Positions 8,498 through 17,856 are shown, counted from the stretch's first letter. The stretch: DNA of 64,000 bases from Peptoniphilaceae bacterium (GCA_902363535.1 CABJAE010000008.1:1-64000); one strand, 5' to 3'. Numbers and translations are program-made. Notes: a model not told the origin generated them from the sequence alone.

Positions 8498-9850
8498 CTC
8501 AAAAAACTCAACATCATGGGATATTATTAAAATCAGCTTGTCTTTTTCCTTAACTTTCTTTATGTTTTTAGCTACTATTTTCATATTTCTGTAGTCCAAT
8601 CCACTGGTTGGCTCATCGAAAAATAGGATTTTCTTGTCGGATAGTAAAGCGGATAAAATAATCACTCTCTGTTTTTGTCCTCCTGACAAGGTGTGAGGAT
8701 TTCTATCACCAATGTTTTTTAACTCCATGTCTTTTAGCCAAGTATCTAAAACATAATCATCTTTAATATTTGATGTTAATACTATTTCATCTTTAACGCT
8801 GTCTGTGAATAACTGATAGTTCACTTCCTGCATAATAAGCAGGCTCTCATTTAGCCTACTTTTTATATTTAAATTCTCACCATCTCTTAAAATTTTCCCT
8901 TTATTTTCTTTGTATAAGCCACATATGATTTTTGCTAATGTAGACTTCCCAATTCCATTTTCTCCAACAATCCCAATAATATTCCCATAGCTAAATTTAA
9001 GATCCTTAATGGACAAAATTGTTCTGGTACTTCTTTTGAACATCAGATTTTTTAACTCTAATAAAGTCCCTTTATTTGAAGTTTCAAAATCATCAAATCT
9101 TTCAATGGCTTTATAATCAGAATGCCTAAGTCCCGTTCTCATTCGTTCATCTTCACTTAGATTTTCAATTTCGTCCATACTATATTCTCTGATGATTTTT
9201 CCATCCTCTAAGTATATTGCTCTATCAACATTGTCTTTTAAATACCACAACCTGTGTTCTGCAATAATAATAGTTTTTCCTAAAGATTTAAGCTTTTTTA
9301 TTGTAAGCGATAGTTCTTTCATTGACTTTATGTCTAAGCTTGAAGATGGTTCATCAAGAATAAATATCTCAGGGTTTAATGCGCAAATGCTTGCTATAGC
9401 AATCTTCTGCTTTTCTCCTCCAGAAAGATTGAATATATTTTTATTCATCAAGTTTTCAAGATGAAGCTCTTTTTCAACTTCTTCAATCCTTTTGTTAATT
9501 ACTTCTCTTTCTATGCCGTAATTTTCTAAACCAAATGCAATTTCGTCAGTTGTATTGGTTGTATAGAATTGTGTTTTGGGATTTTGAAAAACCGAGCCTA
9601 CATTCTTAGATAATTTATAAATTGGTGTAGTAAATGTATTCATACCATTGACCATAACACTGCCGGAAATGTCCCCATCATAAAACTCAGGTATTATGCC
9701 GTTCATAAGCTTTAATAGAGTCGACTTTCCGCAACCGCTCCTGCCACATAGAAGAATGCATTCCCCTTTTTTGATTTTCAAGTTTATATCTTTTAATGAG
9801 TAATCAGATCCTCCCTTGTACTTAAAACTTAATTCTCTAATTTCAATCAT
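8468..9850 (-). CDS. Double ATPase of an ECF-type transporter (EcfA1-EcfA2 fusion), C-terminus probably cut
   Basis: Two ABC ATPase domains are fused in about 460 residues. The first has GRSGCGKST and LSGGEKQKIA; the second has GENGIGKST and LSGGQKQRVI. It would power the energy-coupling module with the EcfT gene just upstream. ATG 9850 overlaps the EcfT stop as ATGA. The protein ends abruptly after FFESVCDRVVKF, whereas the paralogue at 42944-44419 runs about 35 residues further. The end coincides with the ISL3 fragment junction, so the tail was probably lost. The AT-rich codon use differs from the core genes. Confidence 0.87.
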   Translation of the reverse strand: MIEIRELSFKYKGGSDYSLKDINLKIKKGECILLCGRSGCGKSTLLKLMNGIIPEFYDGDISGSVMVNGMNTFTTPIYKLSKNVGSVFQNPKTQFYTTNTTDEIAFGLENYGIEREVINKRIEEVEKELHLENLMNKNIFNLSGGEKQKIAIASICALNPEIFILDEPSSSLDIKSMKELSLTIKKLKSLGKTIIIAEHRLWYLKDNVDRAIYLEDGKIIREYSMDEIENLSEDERMRTGLRHSDYKAIERFDDFETSNKGTLLELKNLMFKRSTRTILSIKDLKFSYGNIIGIVGENGIGKSTLAKIICGLYKENKGKILRDGENLNIKSRLNESLLIMQEVNYQLFTDSVKDEIVLTSNIKDDYVLDTWLKDMELKNIGDRNPHTLSGGQKQRVIILSALLSDKKILFFDEPTSGLDYRNMKIVAKNIKKVKEKDKLILIISHDVEFFESVCDRVVKF

Positions 9851-10575
9851 AAATCCCACCCTGACACTTTCATAAATATTACTATTGATAAAATTAAAAT
9901 CATAAGAGTTAAAACGCCAATGTCATTTTTTCTAATCTTAATTAGGTATCTACTTGTTTTTTGAACAGGAGCATCAAGCCCCCTTATAATAGCTGATTGG
10001 GATAGCTCATCCCCAATTTCTATTACACTTACGAATAAGGGTACAAAAAAGTATTCCATTGTCGCAGCAGGTCTATGAAATAAATTATAAATACTAATGC
10101 TAATCCCTCTTGTTTTCATCGCCATATTTATATGACTCCATTCGTCTTTAATAGTAGGCAAACATCTAAATATTACAGAAATCATTATGAGCGAATCTTT
10201 TGAAAGTTTTAATTTTTGTAAAGTTGCCACTGCACCGGAAACAGATGTTGAATTTAAAATCCATTTACCCATGATAATACATGGCAGAAATTTTCTTCCA
10301 ATTGCTAAGATAAATAAAATTAAATTCAAAAGAAAATTCATACTAAAATAGGCTAAAGATTTTTCCAATACTACACTTATTACAAAAAATAAAACATACC
10401 TTATAGCGGATTTTTTATAACCATCGCTAATAATAATGACAAGGAAAAATAATGTAATAAGGCTTTGATAGATCCAATCAAACCCTAAAAAAATTAAAAT
10501 ATTCGCACCTATAAGCAAGATAAGTTTTGTTCTGAGGTCATATTTTGACCCCAGAACAAACTTTGAATTTTCCAT
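9847..10575 (-). CDS. ECF transporter transmembrane component EcfT (CbiQ family)
   Basis: This 242-residue membrane protein couples ATP hydrolysis to the substrate-binding S component. About five to six hydrophobic segments are visible. The coupling-helix region contains AMKTRGI and a later SAIIRGLDAP, the two x-R-G motifs that contact the ATPases in CbiQ/EcfT proteins. The start overlaps the S-component stop (TAATG). Its paralogue at 44416-45144 has the same length and motifs (AMKMRGI, SALTRGLGAP). Confidence 0.88.
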   Translation of the reverse strand: MENSKFVLGSKYDLRTKLILLIGANILIFLGFDWIYQSLITLFFLVIIISDGYKKSAIRYVLFFVISVVLEKSLAYFSMNFLLNLILFILAIGRKFLPCIIMGKWILNSTSVSGAVATLQKLKLSKDSLIMISVIFRCLPTIKDEWSHINMAMKTRGISISIYNLFHRPAATMEYFFVPLFVSVIEIGDELSQSAIIRGLDAPVQKTSRYLIKIRKNDIGVLTLMILILSIVIFMKVSGWDL

Positions 10576-11165
10576 TATAAAACTCCTGCGGATTCCAACT
10601 TTTTATTTAGTATTTTTTTTGTAAAATAAGAACCAATCAAAGAGAATATAAATGTTCCTATAATCATAACCGGTAACATCCATATTGGTGTCCATGCTCT
10701 TACTGTGTTACAAAAGCTTTGATCTAAGCCACCTTTTATTACACTTTCAAAAAATGCTTCTCTCATAACCCAGATTGGTAAGAATCCTCCAAATAAGTTT
10801 AGAGAAAAAAACATATGACTAATTGTATTTTTCTTAAAGTCTGTATAATTTCCACCTTTTGCTATGAACATAGCAATTATTCCGGCAGGCACTGCCACTA
10901 ATGGCGCAATTGGAATATGTCCAGTTGCAACTAATAAAATACTTGGTAAGATAGCTGCGATAACAATAGCAGTAGCTGACTTTGTCTTTGCAAGAAGCAT
11001 ATGATAGGTTGGTGCAGCAAGTAGTGCTACAAGCATAGGCATTAGTAAAAATAAAACAGGGACAGGCATAGATATTGCCCCAATTACTAAATATGTTACA
11101 AAGTAAAGTGCAATTAAAACACCGGCTGTAACTGCGTTTTTTGATGATTTCTTTTGTGTTTTCAT
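10575..11165 (-). CDS. MptD-family putative ECF S component
   Basis: This 196-residue integral membrane protein has about six hydrophobic helices. It belongs by its look (KNAVTAGVLIALYFVTYLVIG start, internal Pro-rich helices) to the MptD/Trep_Strep family of putative ECF substrate-capture proteins. The ligand of this family is not established from sequence. It heads the ECF part and follows the two ABC half-transporters with a 25-base gap. Its paralogue at 45151-45741 has the same length. A good AAGGAGG site precedes ATG 11165. Confidence 0.82.
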   Translation of the reverse strand: MKTQKKSSKNAVTAGVLIALYFVTYLVIGAISMPVPVLFLLMPMLVALLAAPTYHMLLAKTKSATAIVIAAILPSILLVATGHIPIAPLVAVPAGIIAMFIAKGGNYTDFKKNTISHMFFSLNLFGGFLPIWVMREAFFESVIKGGLDQSFCNTVRAWTPIWMLPVMIIGTFIFSLIGSYFTKKILNKKLESAGVL

Positions 11166-11190
11166 AAGTTTCCTCCTTTAAAATTAATTG

Positions 11191-12915
11191 TTACTGTACA
11201 ATCTTCCATTCTTTAGACTTTTCTTGATAATTCCATAAGTCTTTATATAGTCCTTCATTTTTTATAAGTTCTTCATGCTTCCCAACTTCCTCTACCTTTC
11301 CTTTGTTTAAAACAACAATTTTATCAGCTCCCATTACGCTCCTTAATTTATGAGCTACAACCACAACTGTTTTATTTTTAATTAAATTTGATATTGCTTC
11401 CTGTATAATAAGTTCATTTTCAGGATCAAGTGAAGATGTTGCTTCATCAAGTAGTATTATTGGTGCATTTTTTAGTATTGCTCTCGCTATTGATATTCTT
11501 TGTTTCTCACCTCCAGACAGAGTCGCTCCTCCTTGTCCAATCATAGTGTTAAATCCATCATCTTTTTTGACTATAAAGTCATAAGCTCCTGCCATTTTTG
11601 CAGCATTCATGATTTCATCTTTACTTGCATCTTCATTTCCAAATTTTATATTGTTATAAATTGTGTCTTTAAAAAGATACACATCTTGAAAAACAACAGA
11701 AAATTTCTCCATTAATTTATCAGGGTCGGCTGTTAGCAAATCTACTCCACCAATTTTAATTGTCCCTTCATTAGGATCATAAAATCTGGAAATTAATTTA
11801 ATTAGTGTAGATTTTCCAGAGCCAGAGTAACCAACAAAAGCAGTTAATTCATCTTCATTAATGTCTAATGAAACATTATCGATAACCTTAGATTCCTTGT
11901 AAGAAAATGAAACATCGTGGATTTCAATTTTGTTGCTTTCGATTACATCGCAATTTCCTGACATGGGTTCAGCGTTAAGCAGGTTAATGATTCTCTCTCC
12001 TGAAACTGATGCCATTTGTAGACCTGTATAATTTACAAGTGCAAGCTCCAAGGGATCAAAAATTCTTGTGCCTACAAATAAGAACATTAAAAATGTGTCA
12101 ATTTCCAAAGATCCATTTATAAATAAATAGGAACCGGCTAAACTCATCAAAGGAAGTCCTATTCTTAAAATCATACTTGCTATAGTAGTTAATGAACCAA
12201 CACCTTTCTCACTCTTAATATTTGCATTTCTTGAGTTATCTATATCTTCTTCAAGCTTTGTTAATGTATCATCTAAGCTGTTATAAGCTTTTAGAGTCTT
12301 AATAGCATCCAAATATTCGTTTGTATCTTCTTCCTCTTTTATCCTCATTTTCTTTGTTTTCAAATAAATTTTTTTCTGAAAGTTTTGCATGAGTGTGAGA
12401 AGTAGAACAGAAATCGGCAATCCAATAAGTGTTGCTATCCCTATTTTTACATTAATTATCAAAAATAATATTGAGCAAAGAACCGCTACACATATGCCAC
12501 TGAAAAATTGAGGTAATTGATGCGTTACTGCCGTTTCAACTTTGAAAAAATCATTCATTAATGTATCTACGATCTCTGCTGAGCTTTTCCCTGAAATATA
12601 ACCTATCGGCAGTTTTCTTATGTGGTCTGCAAGCTCTATTCTTCCATCTGCACTTGACTTGTATCCAAGTTCATAGGTATATTTTGTGGCTAAATTTTCC
12701 AATAAGAATGTTACAAAGAAAAATATTGCCATTATCCCAAAATACTTCCATAAAAGGCTCGTATCTATACTATCTGCACCTCTATTTAAAAATAGTGTTT
12801 CTACAATTTTCGCCAAAGCAATAAATGGTATAAGGTTGGAAATAGAAGCCAAAACATTTAAGGCAATGGATTTTCTTATATTATTCATCTTTCCTAATGT
12901 AATATTTCTTATCAT
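11191..12915 (-). CDS. ABC half-transporter, exporter fold, second of pair (island 1)
   Basis: This 574-residue protein has an N-terminal six-helix membrane domain (about 1-310) and a C-terminal ATPase with [31 protein letters not shown] and the H-loop VVVVAHKL. It pairs with the upstream 589-residue half-transporter, with an ATGA-type overlap. Pairs of this type next to ECF genes recall YbtP/YbtQ-like proteins, which despite an exporter fold take up ferric siderophores. That role is an inference here. AT-rich. Confidence 0.88.
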   Translation of the reverse strand: MIRNITLGKMNNIRKSIALNVLASISNLIPFIALAKIVETLFLNRGADSIDTSLLWKYFGIMAIFFFVTFLLENLATKYTYELGYKSSADGRIELADHIRKLPIGYISGKSSAEIVDTLMNDFFKVETAVTHQLPQFFSGICVAVLCSILFLIINVKIGIATLIGLPISVLLLTLMQNFQKKIYLKTKKMRIKEEEDTNEYLDAIKTLKAYNSLDDTLTKLEEDIDNSRNANIKSEKGVGSLTTIASMILRIGLPLMSLAGSYLFINGSLEIDTFLMFLFVGTRIFDPLELALVNYTGLQMASVSGERIINLLNAEPMSGNCDVIESNKIEIHDVSFSYKESKVIDNVSLDINEDELTAFVGYSGSGKSTLIKLISRFYDPNEGTIKIGGVDLLTADPDKLMEKFSVVFQDVYLFKDTIYNNIKFGNEDASKDEIMNAAKMAGAYDFIVKKDDGFNTMIGQGGATLSGGEKQRISIARAILKNAPIILLDEATSSLDPENELIIQEAISNLIKNKTVVVVAHKLRSVMGADKIVVLNKGKVEEVGKHEELIKNEGLYKDLWNYQEKSKEWKIVQ

Positions 12916-14681
12916 TCATTCTCACTCCCTTCTATATCCATTTGCCAAATATTCGTCTTCTTATAAATATCAAAGAGTCGCTTATATATTCCATCTGCAA
13001 GGATTAAATCTTCATGCTTCCCTCTTTCTGCAATTTTTCCATCAGATATTACTAAAATTTGATTTGCATTCTCTATGGTATTTAACCTATGAGCAATCAT
13101 GATAACTGTCTTATCTTTAACCAATTCAGACAAAGCTTCCTGCATAAGATATTCATTTTCAGAATCAGCAAAACTTGTTGCCTCGTCTAATACTAATATT
13201 GGTGCGTCCTTTAAAATCGCTCTTGCTATAGCAATACGTTGTTTCTCTCCTCCGGATAAATAAGTCCCTTTACCCAAAACAGTGTCATACCCATCAGGAA
13301 GTTTTACAATAAAATCATGACATCTTGCTTTTTTACATGCTTTTATGACATCCTCTTTTGTAGAACCTGTCTTTGCCATAGCAACATTATTGAAGACTGT
13401 ATCTGTGATAAGATCACTGTCTTGAAAAACGAATGCTATCCTCTCCATTAAGGCGTTCATCGGAATATTTTTTATATTAACTCCACCAATTTTAATAGAG
13501 CCTTCTGAAGGATCGTAAAATCTGGGTATTAGCGTTCCAATGGTAGATTTGCCTGCTCCCGAATAGCCAACTAATGCTGTAACTTCTCCTTGTTTAGCAC
13601 AGAAGCTTATATTCTTTAAAACCTCTTCATCTCCATAAGAAAAGCTTACATTCTCGAATTCAAGATCATGACCTTTTATCTCTTCCTCGATATTTTCAAT
13701 TGCCAATTCTTTTTGATCTATAATTTCGTAGATTCTCAAAACAACTTCATTTAGTAAATTCATTCCTTCTGCAAAATCTCTAAGTTTTAATGCAGGTACG
13801 CTAATGGCAGGTGCAAGAATCAAATAGAAAATAAAAACTGTAGCAAAATCCAAGTTATTATTTCGTGACATTAAAAGTATTCCTACTGGAACTATGAATG
13901 TAGCAACAGATAAAATAAACATTCTAAATGAAACAAATCCCGGTCTTATCATTGATGTCATCGAACTTGTAAAGTCTCTATATTCTCCTACTGACTTTGA
14001 AAAAGTTTTAAATGATTTTGCTCCTGTTCCAAATATTTTCACTTCCGGCATACCATTAACGTATTCAGTAGTTGCTGAATTAATTTGATCCAAAATCGCA
14101 AAGTTCTTCTCAAGTCCACCCGACTTTATAATCTTTGCCATGATTGCAATCTGAATTCCTAAACCAACAAATATAATTAACAAAGTCGTAAGACCTAATA
14201 TTAAATTTATCTTCAACATAACAATTATCATTGCTAAAATTAGTGCTAAAGTTGAAATTAAATTTGGTAATTGATGAGAAAAATATCCCTCAATTTGATT
14301 CATGTCCGATCCTAATACTTGCCTTATTTTTGACTTGTTGTCTCCGGTAAAAAAACCTAAAGGAAGATTCCCAATATGAAATAATATCTTCTTTTTTAAG
14401 TTAGCTATTAAAACATATGAAAACTTATGGCATAAAATACCTCCAATGTAAGTTAAGCAATATGACAATACCACTGCTGCAAGTCCATAGGTGCAGAACT
14501 GTATTGTACTTTGTTCTAATTTTCCATATAAAAATAAAGATTTTATGACTTTGTATATCACCAAAATTGGACAAATACTTAATAGCATACCAAGACTAAC
14601 AAATAATATCCCTCCTACAAGTTGTCCTTTTTTTATTTCACTGTAGGAAATAATATCTTTGATTGATTTCTTCTTTTTCAT
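12912..14681 (-). CDS. ABC half-transporter, exporter fold, first of pair (island 1)
   Basis: This 589-residue protein combines a membrane domain and an ATPase domain in one chain. Walker A is GYSGAGKST, the signature LSGGEKQRIA and Walker B ILVLDEATSFAD. The A/S at the D-loop (SFADSENE) differs slightly from its partner (SLDPENE). It probably forms a heterodimer with the next gene. It is the first structural gene of the island 1 operon; a TetR-type operator lies 21-34 bases upstream of its start. Confidence 0.88.
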   Translation of the reverse strand: MKKKKSIKDIISYSEIKKGQLVGGILFVSLGMLLSICPILVIYKVIKSLFLYGKLEQSTIQFCTYGLAAVVLSYCLTYIGGILCHKFSYVLIANLKKKILFHIGNLPLGFFTGDNKSKIRQVLGSDMNQIEGYFSHQLPNLISTLALILAMIIVMLKINLILGLTTLLIIFVGLGIQIAIMAKIIKSGGLEKNFAILDQINSATTEYVNGMPEVKIFGTGAKSFKTFSKSVGEYRDFTSSMTSMIRPGFVSFRMFILSVATFIVPVGILLMSRNNNLDFATVFIFYLILAPAISVPALKLRDFAEGMNLLNEVVLRIYEIIDQKELAIENIEEEIKGHDLEFENVSFSYGDEEVLKNISFCAKQGEVTALVGYSGAGKSTIGTLIPRFYDPSEGSIKIGGVNIKNIPMNALMERIAFVFQDSDLITDTVFNNVAMAKTGSTKEDVIKACKKARCHDFIVKLPDGYDTVLGKGTYLSGGEKQRIAIARAILKDAPILVLDEATSFADSENEYLMQEALSELVKDKTVIMIAHRLNTIENANQILVISDGKIAERGKHEDLILADGIYKRLFDIYKKTNIWQMDIEGSENE

Positions 14682-14701
14682 CTAAAACATACCTCCTTGC
14701 C

Positions 14702-14715
14702 GAACGAGTTCGTTC
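14702..14715. promoter_or_regulatory. Candidate TetR operator before the island 1 ABC operon
   Basis: GAACGA-GT-TCGTTC is a near-perfect 14-base palindrome located between the ABC operon start (14681) and tetR. A related palindrome, GACCGA-CAC-TCGTTC (15419-15433), precedes tetR itself. The two sites fit control of both units by the TetR protein. Confidence 0.6.
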
Positions 14716-14733
14716 ATTTGCCTTAAAACTAAT

Positions 14734-14764
14734 ACAAGGAAAACACCATTGATGTTTCCCTTGT
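14734..14764 (-). terminator. Terminator of tetR
   Basis: ACAAGGAAAACA and TGTTTCCCTTGT pair with one mismatch, placed just after the tetR stop codon. Confidence 0.65.
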
Positions 14765-14787
14765 AAAATACTTATATTTTATTTTCT

Positions 14788-15402
14788 CTAATGAGGTCTT
14801 TGAAATAGTTCGCTTATTATTCCAAAGGCTTCACTTGAATTTGTTTTGTTTTCTCCCTTAATAATATAGTCATTATATATTGTTCCAACAGCTCCGTATA
14901 AAATAAAAGCTGCAAAACTTCTCACATTTTCCCTGTTTATTCCCATATTATTTTCTATTTTTTTATTTTCAATTCCTTCAATTATAAACTCTGAATAGAC
15001 ATCTATAAATTTTCCAATGTAATGAATCAATTCCCATAGCCTGTACGAGTTATCTGTAATTGAATTCTCTTTTGAAAAATTATATCTTGTTGTAAATTGA
15101 CTGATATCTTTTACTATGAGATCTCTTAGAATTTTTATTCTTTCTTCGTAATCTATTTCCTTGTTTTGAAGGATACCTAACTTATTTTTTAATTTTTCAT
15201 CAAAGTATGTTTCCATACACGCCAAGAAAATATCTTCTTTTGATTTGAAATAATAATAAAACATCCCCGGCGCTCCATTAACTTCTGCGAGAATATCTCT
15301 AACAGAAACTTTCTCATACCCATATTTTTCAAAAAGTCTGGATGCTATATTTATAAGCTCCTGTTTTCTTTCTTCCGGATCTTTTACATTTCTCTTTGCC
15401 AA
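14788..15402 (-). CDS. TetR/AcrR-family transcriptional regulator (island 1)
   Basis: This 204-residue regulator has an N-terminal helix-turn-helix with YEKVSVRDILAEVNGAPGMF and YYYFKSKEDIF (about residues 25-55), the classical TetR DNA-binding region. The C-terminal ligand domain is divergent, so the signal is unknown. It is encoded upstream of, and in the same direction as, the ABC/ECF genes but has its own terminator. Palindromic sites sit in front of both units. It is likely a repressor released by a ligand related to the transported compound. Confidence 0.9.
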   Translation of the reverse strand: MAKRNVKDPEERKQELINIASRLFEKYGYEKVSVRDILAEVNGAPGMFYYYFKSKEDIFLACMETYFDEKLKNKLGILQNKEIDYEERIKILRDLIVKDISQFTTRYNFSKENSITDNSYRLWELIHYIGKFIDVYSEFIIEGIENKKIENNMGINRENVRSFAAFILYGAVGTIYNDYIIKGENKTNSSEAFGIISELFQRPH

Positions 15403-15418
15403 AACCTCACCGCCTATT

Positions 15419-15471
15419 GACCGACACTCGTTCTTTTAATATAGGCTATCATTCTCATTTGAGTTTGTCAA
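15419..15471 (-). promoter_or_regulatory. tetR promoter region with overlapping operator
   Basis: On the minus strand TTGACA (15466-15471) and TATATT (15438-15443) are 22 bases apart, longer than ideal; a weaker TAGCCT sits at 17 bases. The palindrome GACCGA-CAC-TCGTTC (15419-15433) lies directly downstream of the -10 region, suggesting autorepression. Confidence 0.45.
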
Positions 15472-15639
15472 GAGCGAAGCCTAGACAAACTACATATAGA
15501 GTACTCCTGTTAATTTGGTCATAATTTTCAACGCTTCGCTTACAGCATTTTGTTTATATTGCATTTGATCTAGGTTGTATTCATTCGTTCACGATTTACT
15601 TCGGAATCTCGCCTTTTTACTTTTCTTTGAATCGATCGT

Positions 15640-15872
15640 TAGAGTTGACGCATTTAAGTATTTGATTGTCCCGCGCATCCTTGCCGGCTTCGATAGACGT
15701 AACTTCTCTTTTCAGTGAACTGAAGAATTTTTAATGGGCGTGTTGTCGCGGCAATTATCTTTTCTCTATCTGCTTTAAATGATTTTAATCTTCTCTTTCT
15801 TCTATTCGTCATTGTTTTTTCCATGAAAAGACCCCCAAGAGTGGATGTCTCGGTCCAACTTTTGGGGGTCAG
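15640..15872 (-). mobile_element. IS3-family (IS150-like) end remnant at the edge of island 1
   Basis: Reading the minus strand from 15872, TGACCCCCAAAAGTTGGACC is a typical IS150-group inverted-repeat end. A start-like frame at about 15810 (MTNRRKRRLKSF) resembles the beginning of orfA but soon loses similarity. The repeat also forms a hairpin (15830-15845 with 15854-15870). No intact transposase is present. The rest of 15472-15640 holds no gene that I can support. Inner boundary is a guess. Confidence 0.45.
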
Positions 15873-15900
15873 TGCATCATGCAGAGAGGGCCATTTCGTA

Positions 15901-16542
15901 TTATCTTTTTTTCGACGCCTCGCCTCGGAGCCAGGGGTGTGAATAGTATTTTCTGAAACGAACCTCCTCGCCTAAAAGCTCGCCCATGAGTCGCTCCATG
16001 GAAAAGTCCCGCACCGTCCAATAAAAGCGGCAGTCTCCCTTCTCTCCCGTCTCGGGAATGGCATCGAGCCAAAGATCCAGCGGATCGACGACGGCGATTC
16101 CCTTGGGTCGAAAGGCGCGGGCGAAATCGTCGCGCCGATAGCTGTAGCCCAAAAGAGCGAGCACCGCCTCTCGCCCGTCATCTTCAAAGCGCGCCCCGTA
16201 GGCTTCCAGAATTTCCAGAACGTAGCTGTGGTGAAAGAGGCCGTCTTCTACTGTGTGGGCTGCAATTTCCGTGTTTAAATCGTGATGGCGATAGCCCAGG
16301 GTGCGGCCCTTTGCCGAAGCTTTCTCCACGAGGGCGGAAAAATCGCCGCACGGATCTTGGGAGAGGCACAGGGAAGGGCCCAGCTTCATGGCTCGGAAGC
16401 GGGATTTATTTTTTTCATAAAAATCCCCCTCTTCCGCGGGATCGTAGAGGACCGTAAAGGAGAGATCCGTGCGGCGCCGAATCACTGCAGCCGCCGCATA
16501 GATGCCCGCTTTATCCTTGATGGCTATTCCCAGTCGTTCCAT
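15901..16542 (-). CDS. Uncharacterised 213-residue protein overlapping ispE
   Basis: I do not recognise the family. The protein is soluble, with no signal peptide or membrane helix, and has many acidic and aromatic residues. A histidine-rich centre (YRHHDLN, GLFHHSYV) might bind a metal or act catalytically, but this is speculation. Its start ATG 16542 follows GGGAGAGG and lies 32 bases inside the end of ispE, so the two are probably translationally coupled. Codon use matches the core genome. The gene ends about 30 bases from the IS3 remnant. Confidence 0.75.
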   Translation of the reverse strand: MERLGIAIKDKAGIYAAAAVIRRRTDLSFTVLYDPAEEGDFYEKNKSRFRAMKLGPSLCLSQDPCGDFSALVEKASAKGRTLGYRHHDLNTEIAAHTVEDGLFHHSYVLEILEAYGARFEDDGREAVLALLGYSYRRDDFARAFRPKGIAVVDPLDLWLDAIPETGEKGDCRFYWTVRDFSMERLMGELLGEEVRFRKYYSHPWLRGEASKKR

Positions 16543-17359
16543 GTTCCTCTCCCGCCGTTTCCGTTTTAATCGCGATACGATACTTCTTTCTTAGTATAGC
16601 ATAGGCGGCGTCCCGTTCCTCGATTTTTTTAAATAATCCGTACACCGTGGGCCCGGAGCCGGACATGTGGGAAAAAGCGGCCCCCGCCTCGTAGAGATCG
16701 GCGATCATTTCGTCGATTTCAGAATGCATGAGGCGCACGCCGTCATAGAGATCGTTGGCCACGGTCTCCTTCAATCTTTCGAGCCGCCCTTTTTGAAGAA
16801 GATCCACCGTATCCTCTAAAGAGCCTTTCGATTTGCCGAGTGTCGCCATGGCGTAGGCCTCTTTCGTGGACACGGCGAAGCCGGGATTCAGTAAGAGCAC
16901 CGGATAGGACGGGACACACACGGGATGAAGCACATCGCCGATCCCCTCGCCCACGGCAGCCTTGCCGTAGAGGCAATAGGGGAAATCCGCCCCGAGGATA
17001 GCAGAGTCATGGATCAGTTCCTCATCGGTCATAGGCAGGCTGTAAATGTCTCTCACGGCCTTTAACACCAGGGCGCCGTCGGCCGTGCCCCCGGCGAGAC
17101 CCGCCCCGGCAGGAATGTTTTTCTCGATCCGGAGCTTCACGGGCAAGGGGCCGAAGCGGCTTTCCAAATAGCGGTGGGCCGCGACCATCAGGTCCTTCTC
17201 CCCGTAATTGGGCCCTTCCATGGAAAAGGCGGCCGCCCTTTCAATTTCAATTTCGTCGTAAAGCCCGATGGGCAGAAAAAGTGTTTTTATTTCGTGGTAG
17301 CCGTCGGCCCGCTTCCCCTTTATCCAGAGACCGACATTGATTTTTCCGTAGGCGCGCAA
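16511..17359 (-). CDS. ispE: 4-diphosphocytidyl-2-C-methyl-D-erythritol kinase, IspE
   Basis: This 282-residue GHMP kinase phosphorylates CDP-methylerythritol in the non-mevalonate isoprenoid pathway. The ATP-binding loop PAGAGLAGGTADGA (about 88-101) and the C-terminal GSGPTVYGLF motif are clear. The N-terminal KINVGLWIKGKRADGYHE holds the substrate-binding lysine, histidine region. The start is TTG 17359, preceded by GGGAGG; no ATG fits better. It implies that the host uses the MEP pathway. Confidence 0.93.
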   Translation of the reverse strand: MRAYGKINVGLWIKGKRADGYHEIKTLFLPIGLYDEIEIERAAAFSMEGPNYGEKDLMVAAHRYLESRFGPLPVKLRIEKNIPAGAGLAGGTADGALVLKAVRDIYSLPMTDEELIHDSAILGADFPYCLYGKAAVGEGIGDVLHPVCVPSYPVLLLNPGFAVSTKEAYAMATLGKSKGSLEDTVDLLQKGRLERLKETVANDLYDGVRLMHSEIDEMIADLYEAGAAFSHMSGSGPTVYGLFKKIEERDAAYAILRKKYRIAIKTETAGEEHGTTGNSHQG

Positions 17360-17372
17360 AGTATCCTCCCAT

Positions 17373-17399
17373 AAAAAAAGCTCCGCCGAGGGAGCCTTT
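17373..17399 (-). terminator. Terminator after veg
   Basis: GCTCC and GGAGC pair around GCCGA with flanking A and T runs; it lies between veg and ispE. Confidence 0.65.
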
Positions 17400-17401
17400 T
17401 A

Positions 17402-17668
17402 CTACGATATTTTTAGTTTAGCCGTATCTACATCTTCTTCAAGAATCATAATCTTTACCGTGGACGTGAGTACGTCGGCGTAGGTAAAGGAGATGTTTCG
17501 ATCCGTGCGATCGTCGGAAGAGATGCTGATGACAAATAGGGAGGGATAGACCGCCGTGAGCACGCCTCTGCGTGTGACGATGCGTTTCCGTCCTCGATTT
17601 GCCTTCACGATGACCTCTTTGCCGATATGCTCGGACAATTCGTTTTTAATCATATCCATTTGTGTCAT
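17402..17668 (-). CDS. veg: Veg family protein
   Basis: This 88-residue protein matches Veg: an N-terminal NELSEHIGKEVIVKANRGRK and RRGVLTAVYPSLFVI, then SFTYADVLTSTVKI. In B. subtilis Veg influences biofilm formation; its biochemistry is unsettled. Veg is usually found just before ispE, as here. I start at ATG 17668, which has AAGGGCGG upstream, rather than 16 codons earlier. A beta-barrel SH3-like fold is expected. Confidence 0.88.
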   Translation of the reverse strand: MTQMDMIKNELSEHIGKEVIVKANRGRKRIVTRRGVLTAVYPSLFVISISSDDRTDRNISFTYADVLTSTVKIMILEEDVDTAKLKIS

Positions 17669-17856
17669 TGGAACCGCCCTTCTATCCACACAATTATATG
17701 TGTAACCAGTATACAAGATTCCTGTCCCTTTGTCAAGTCAAATAACGCTATATAATATCGCAAAAAGAAGGTCGGGTCAAGGGGAATATTTAATAATTAA
17801 CAACAAATTTTTATTCGCACTTTACCTTGGTTTTACATCGTCCTTATCTTCCCATG

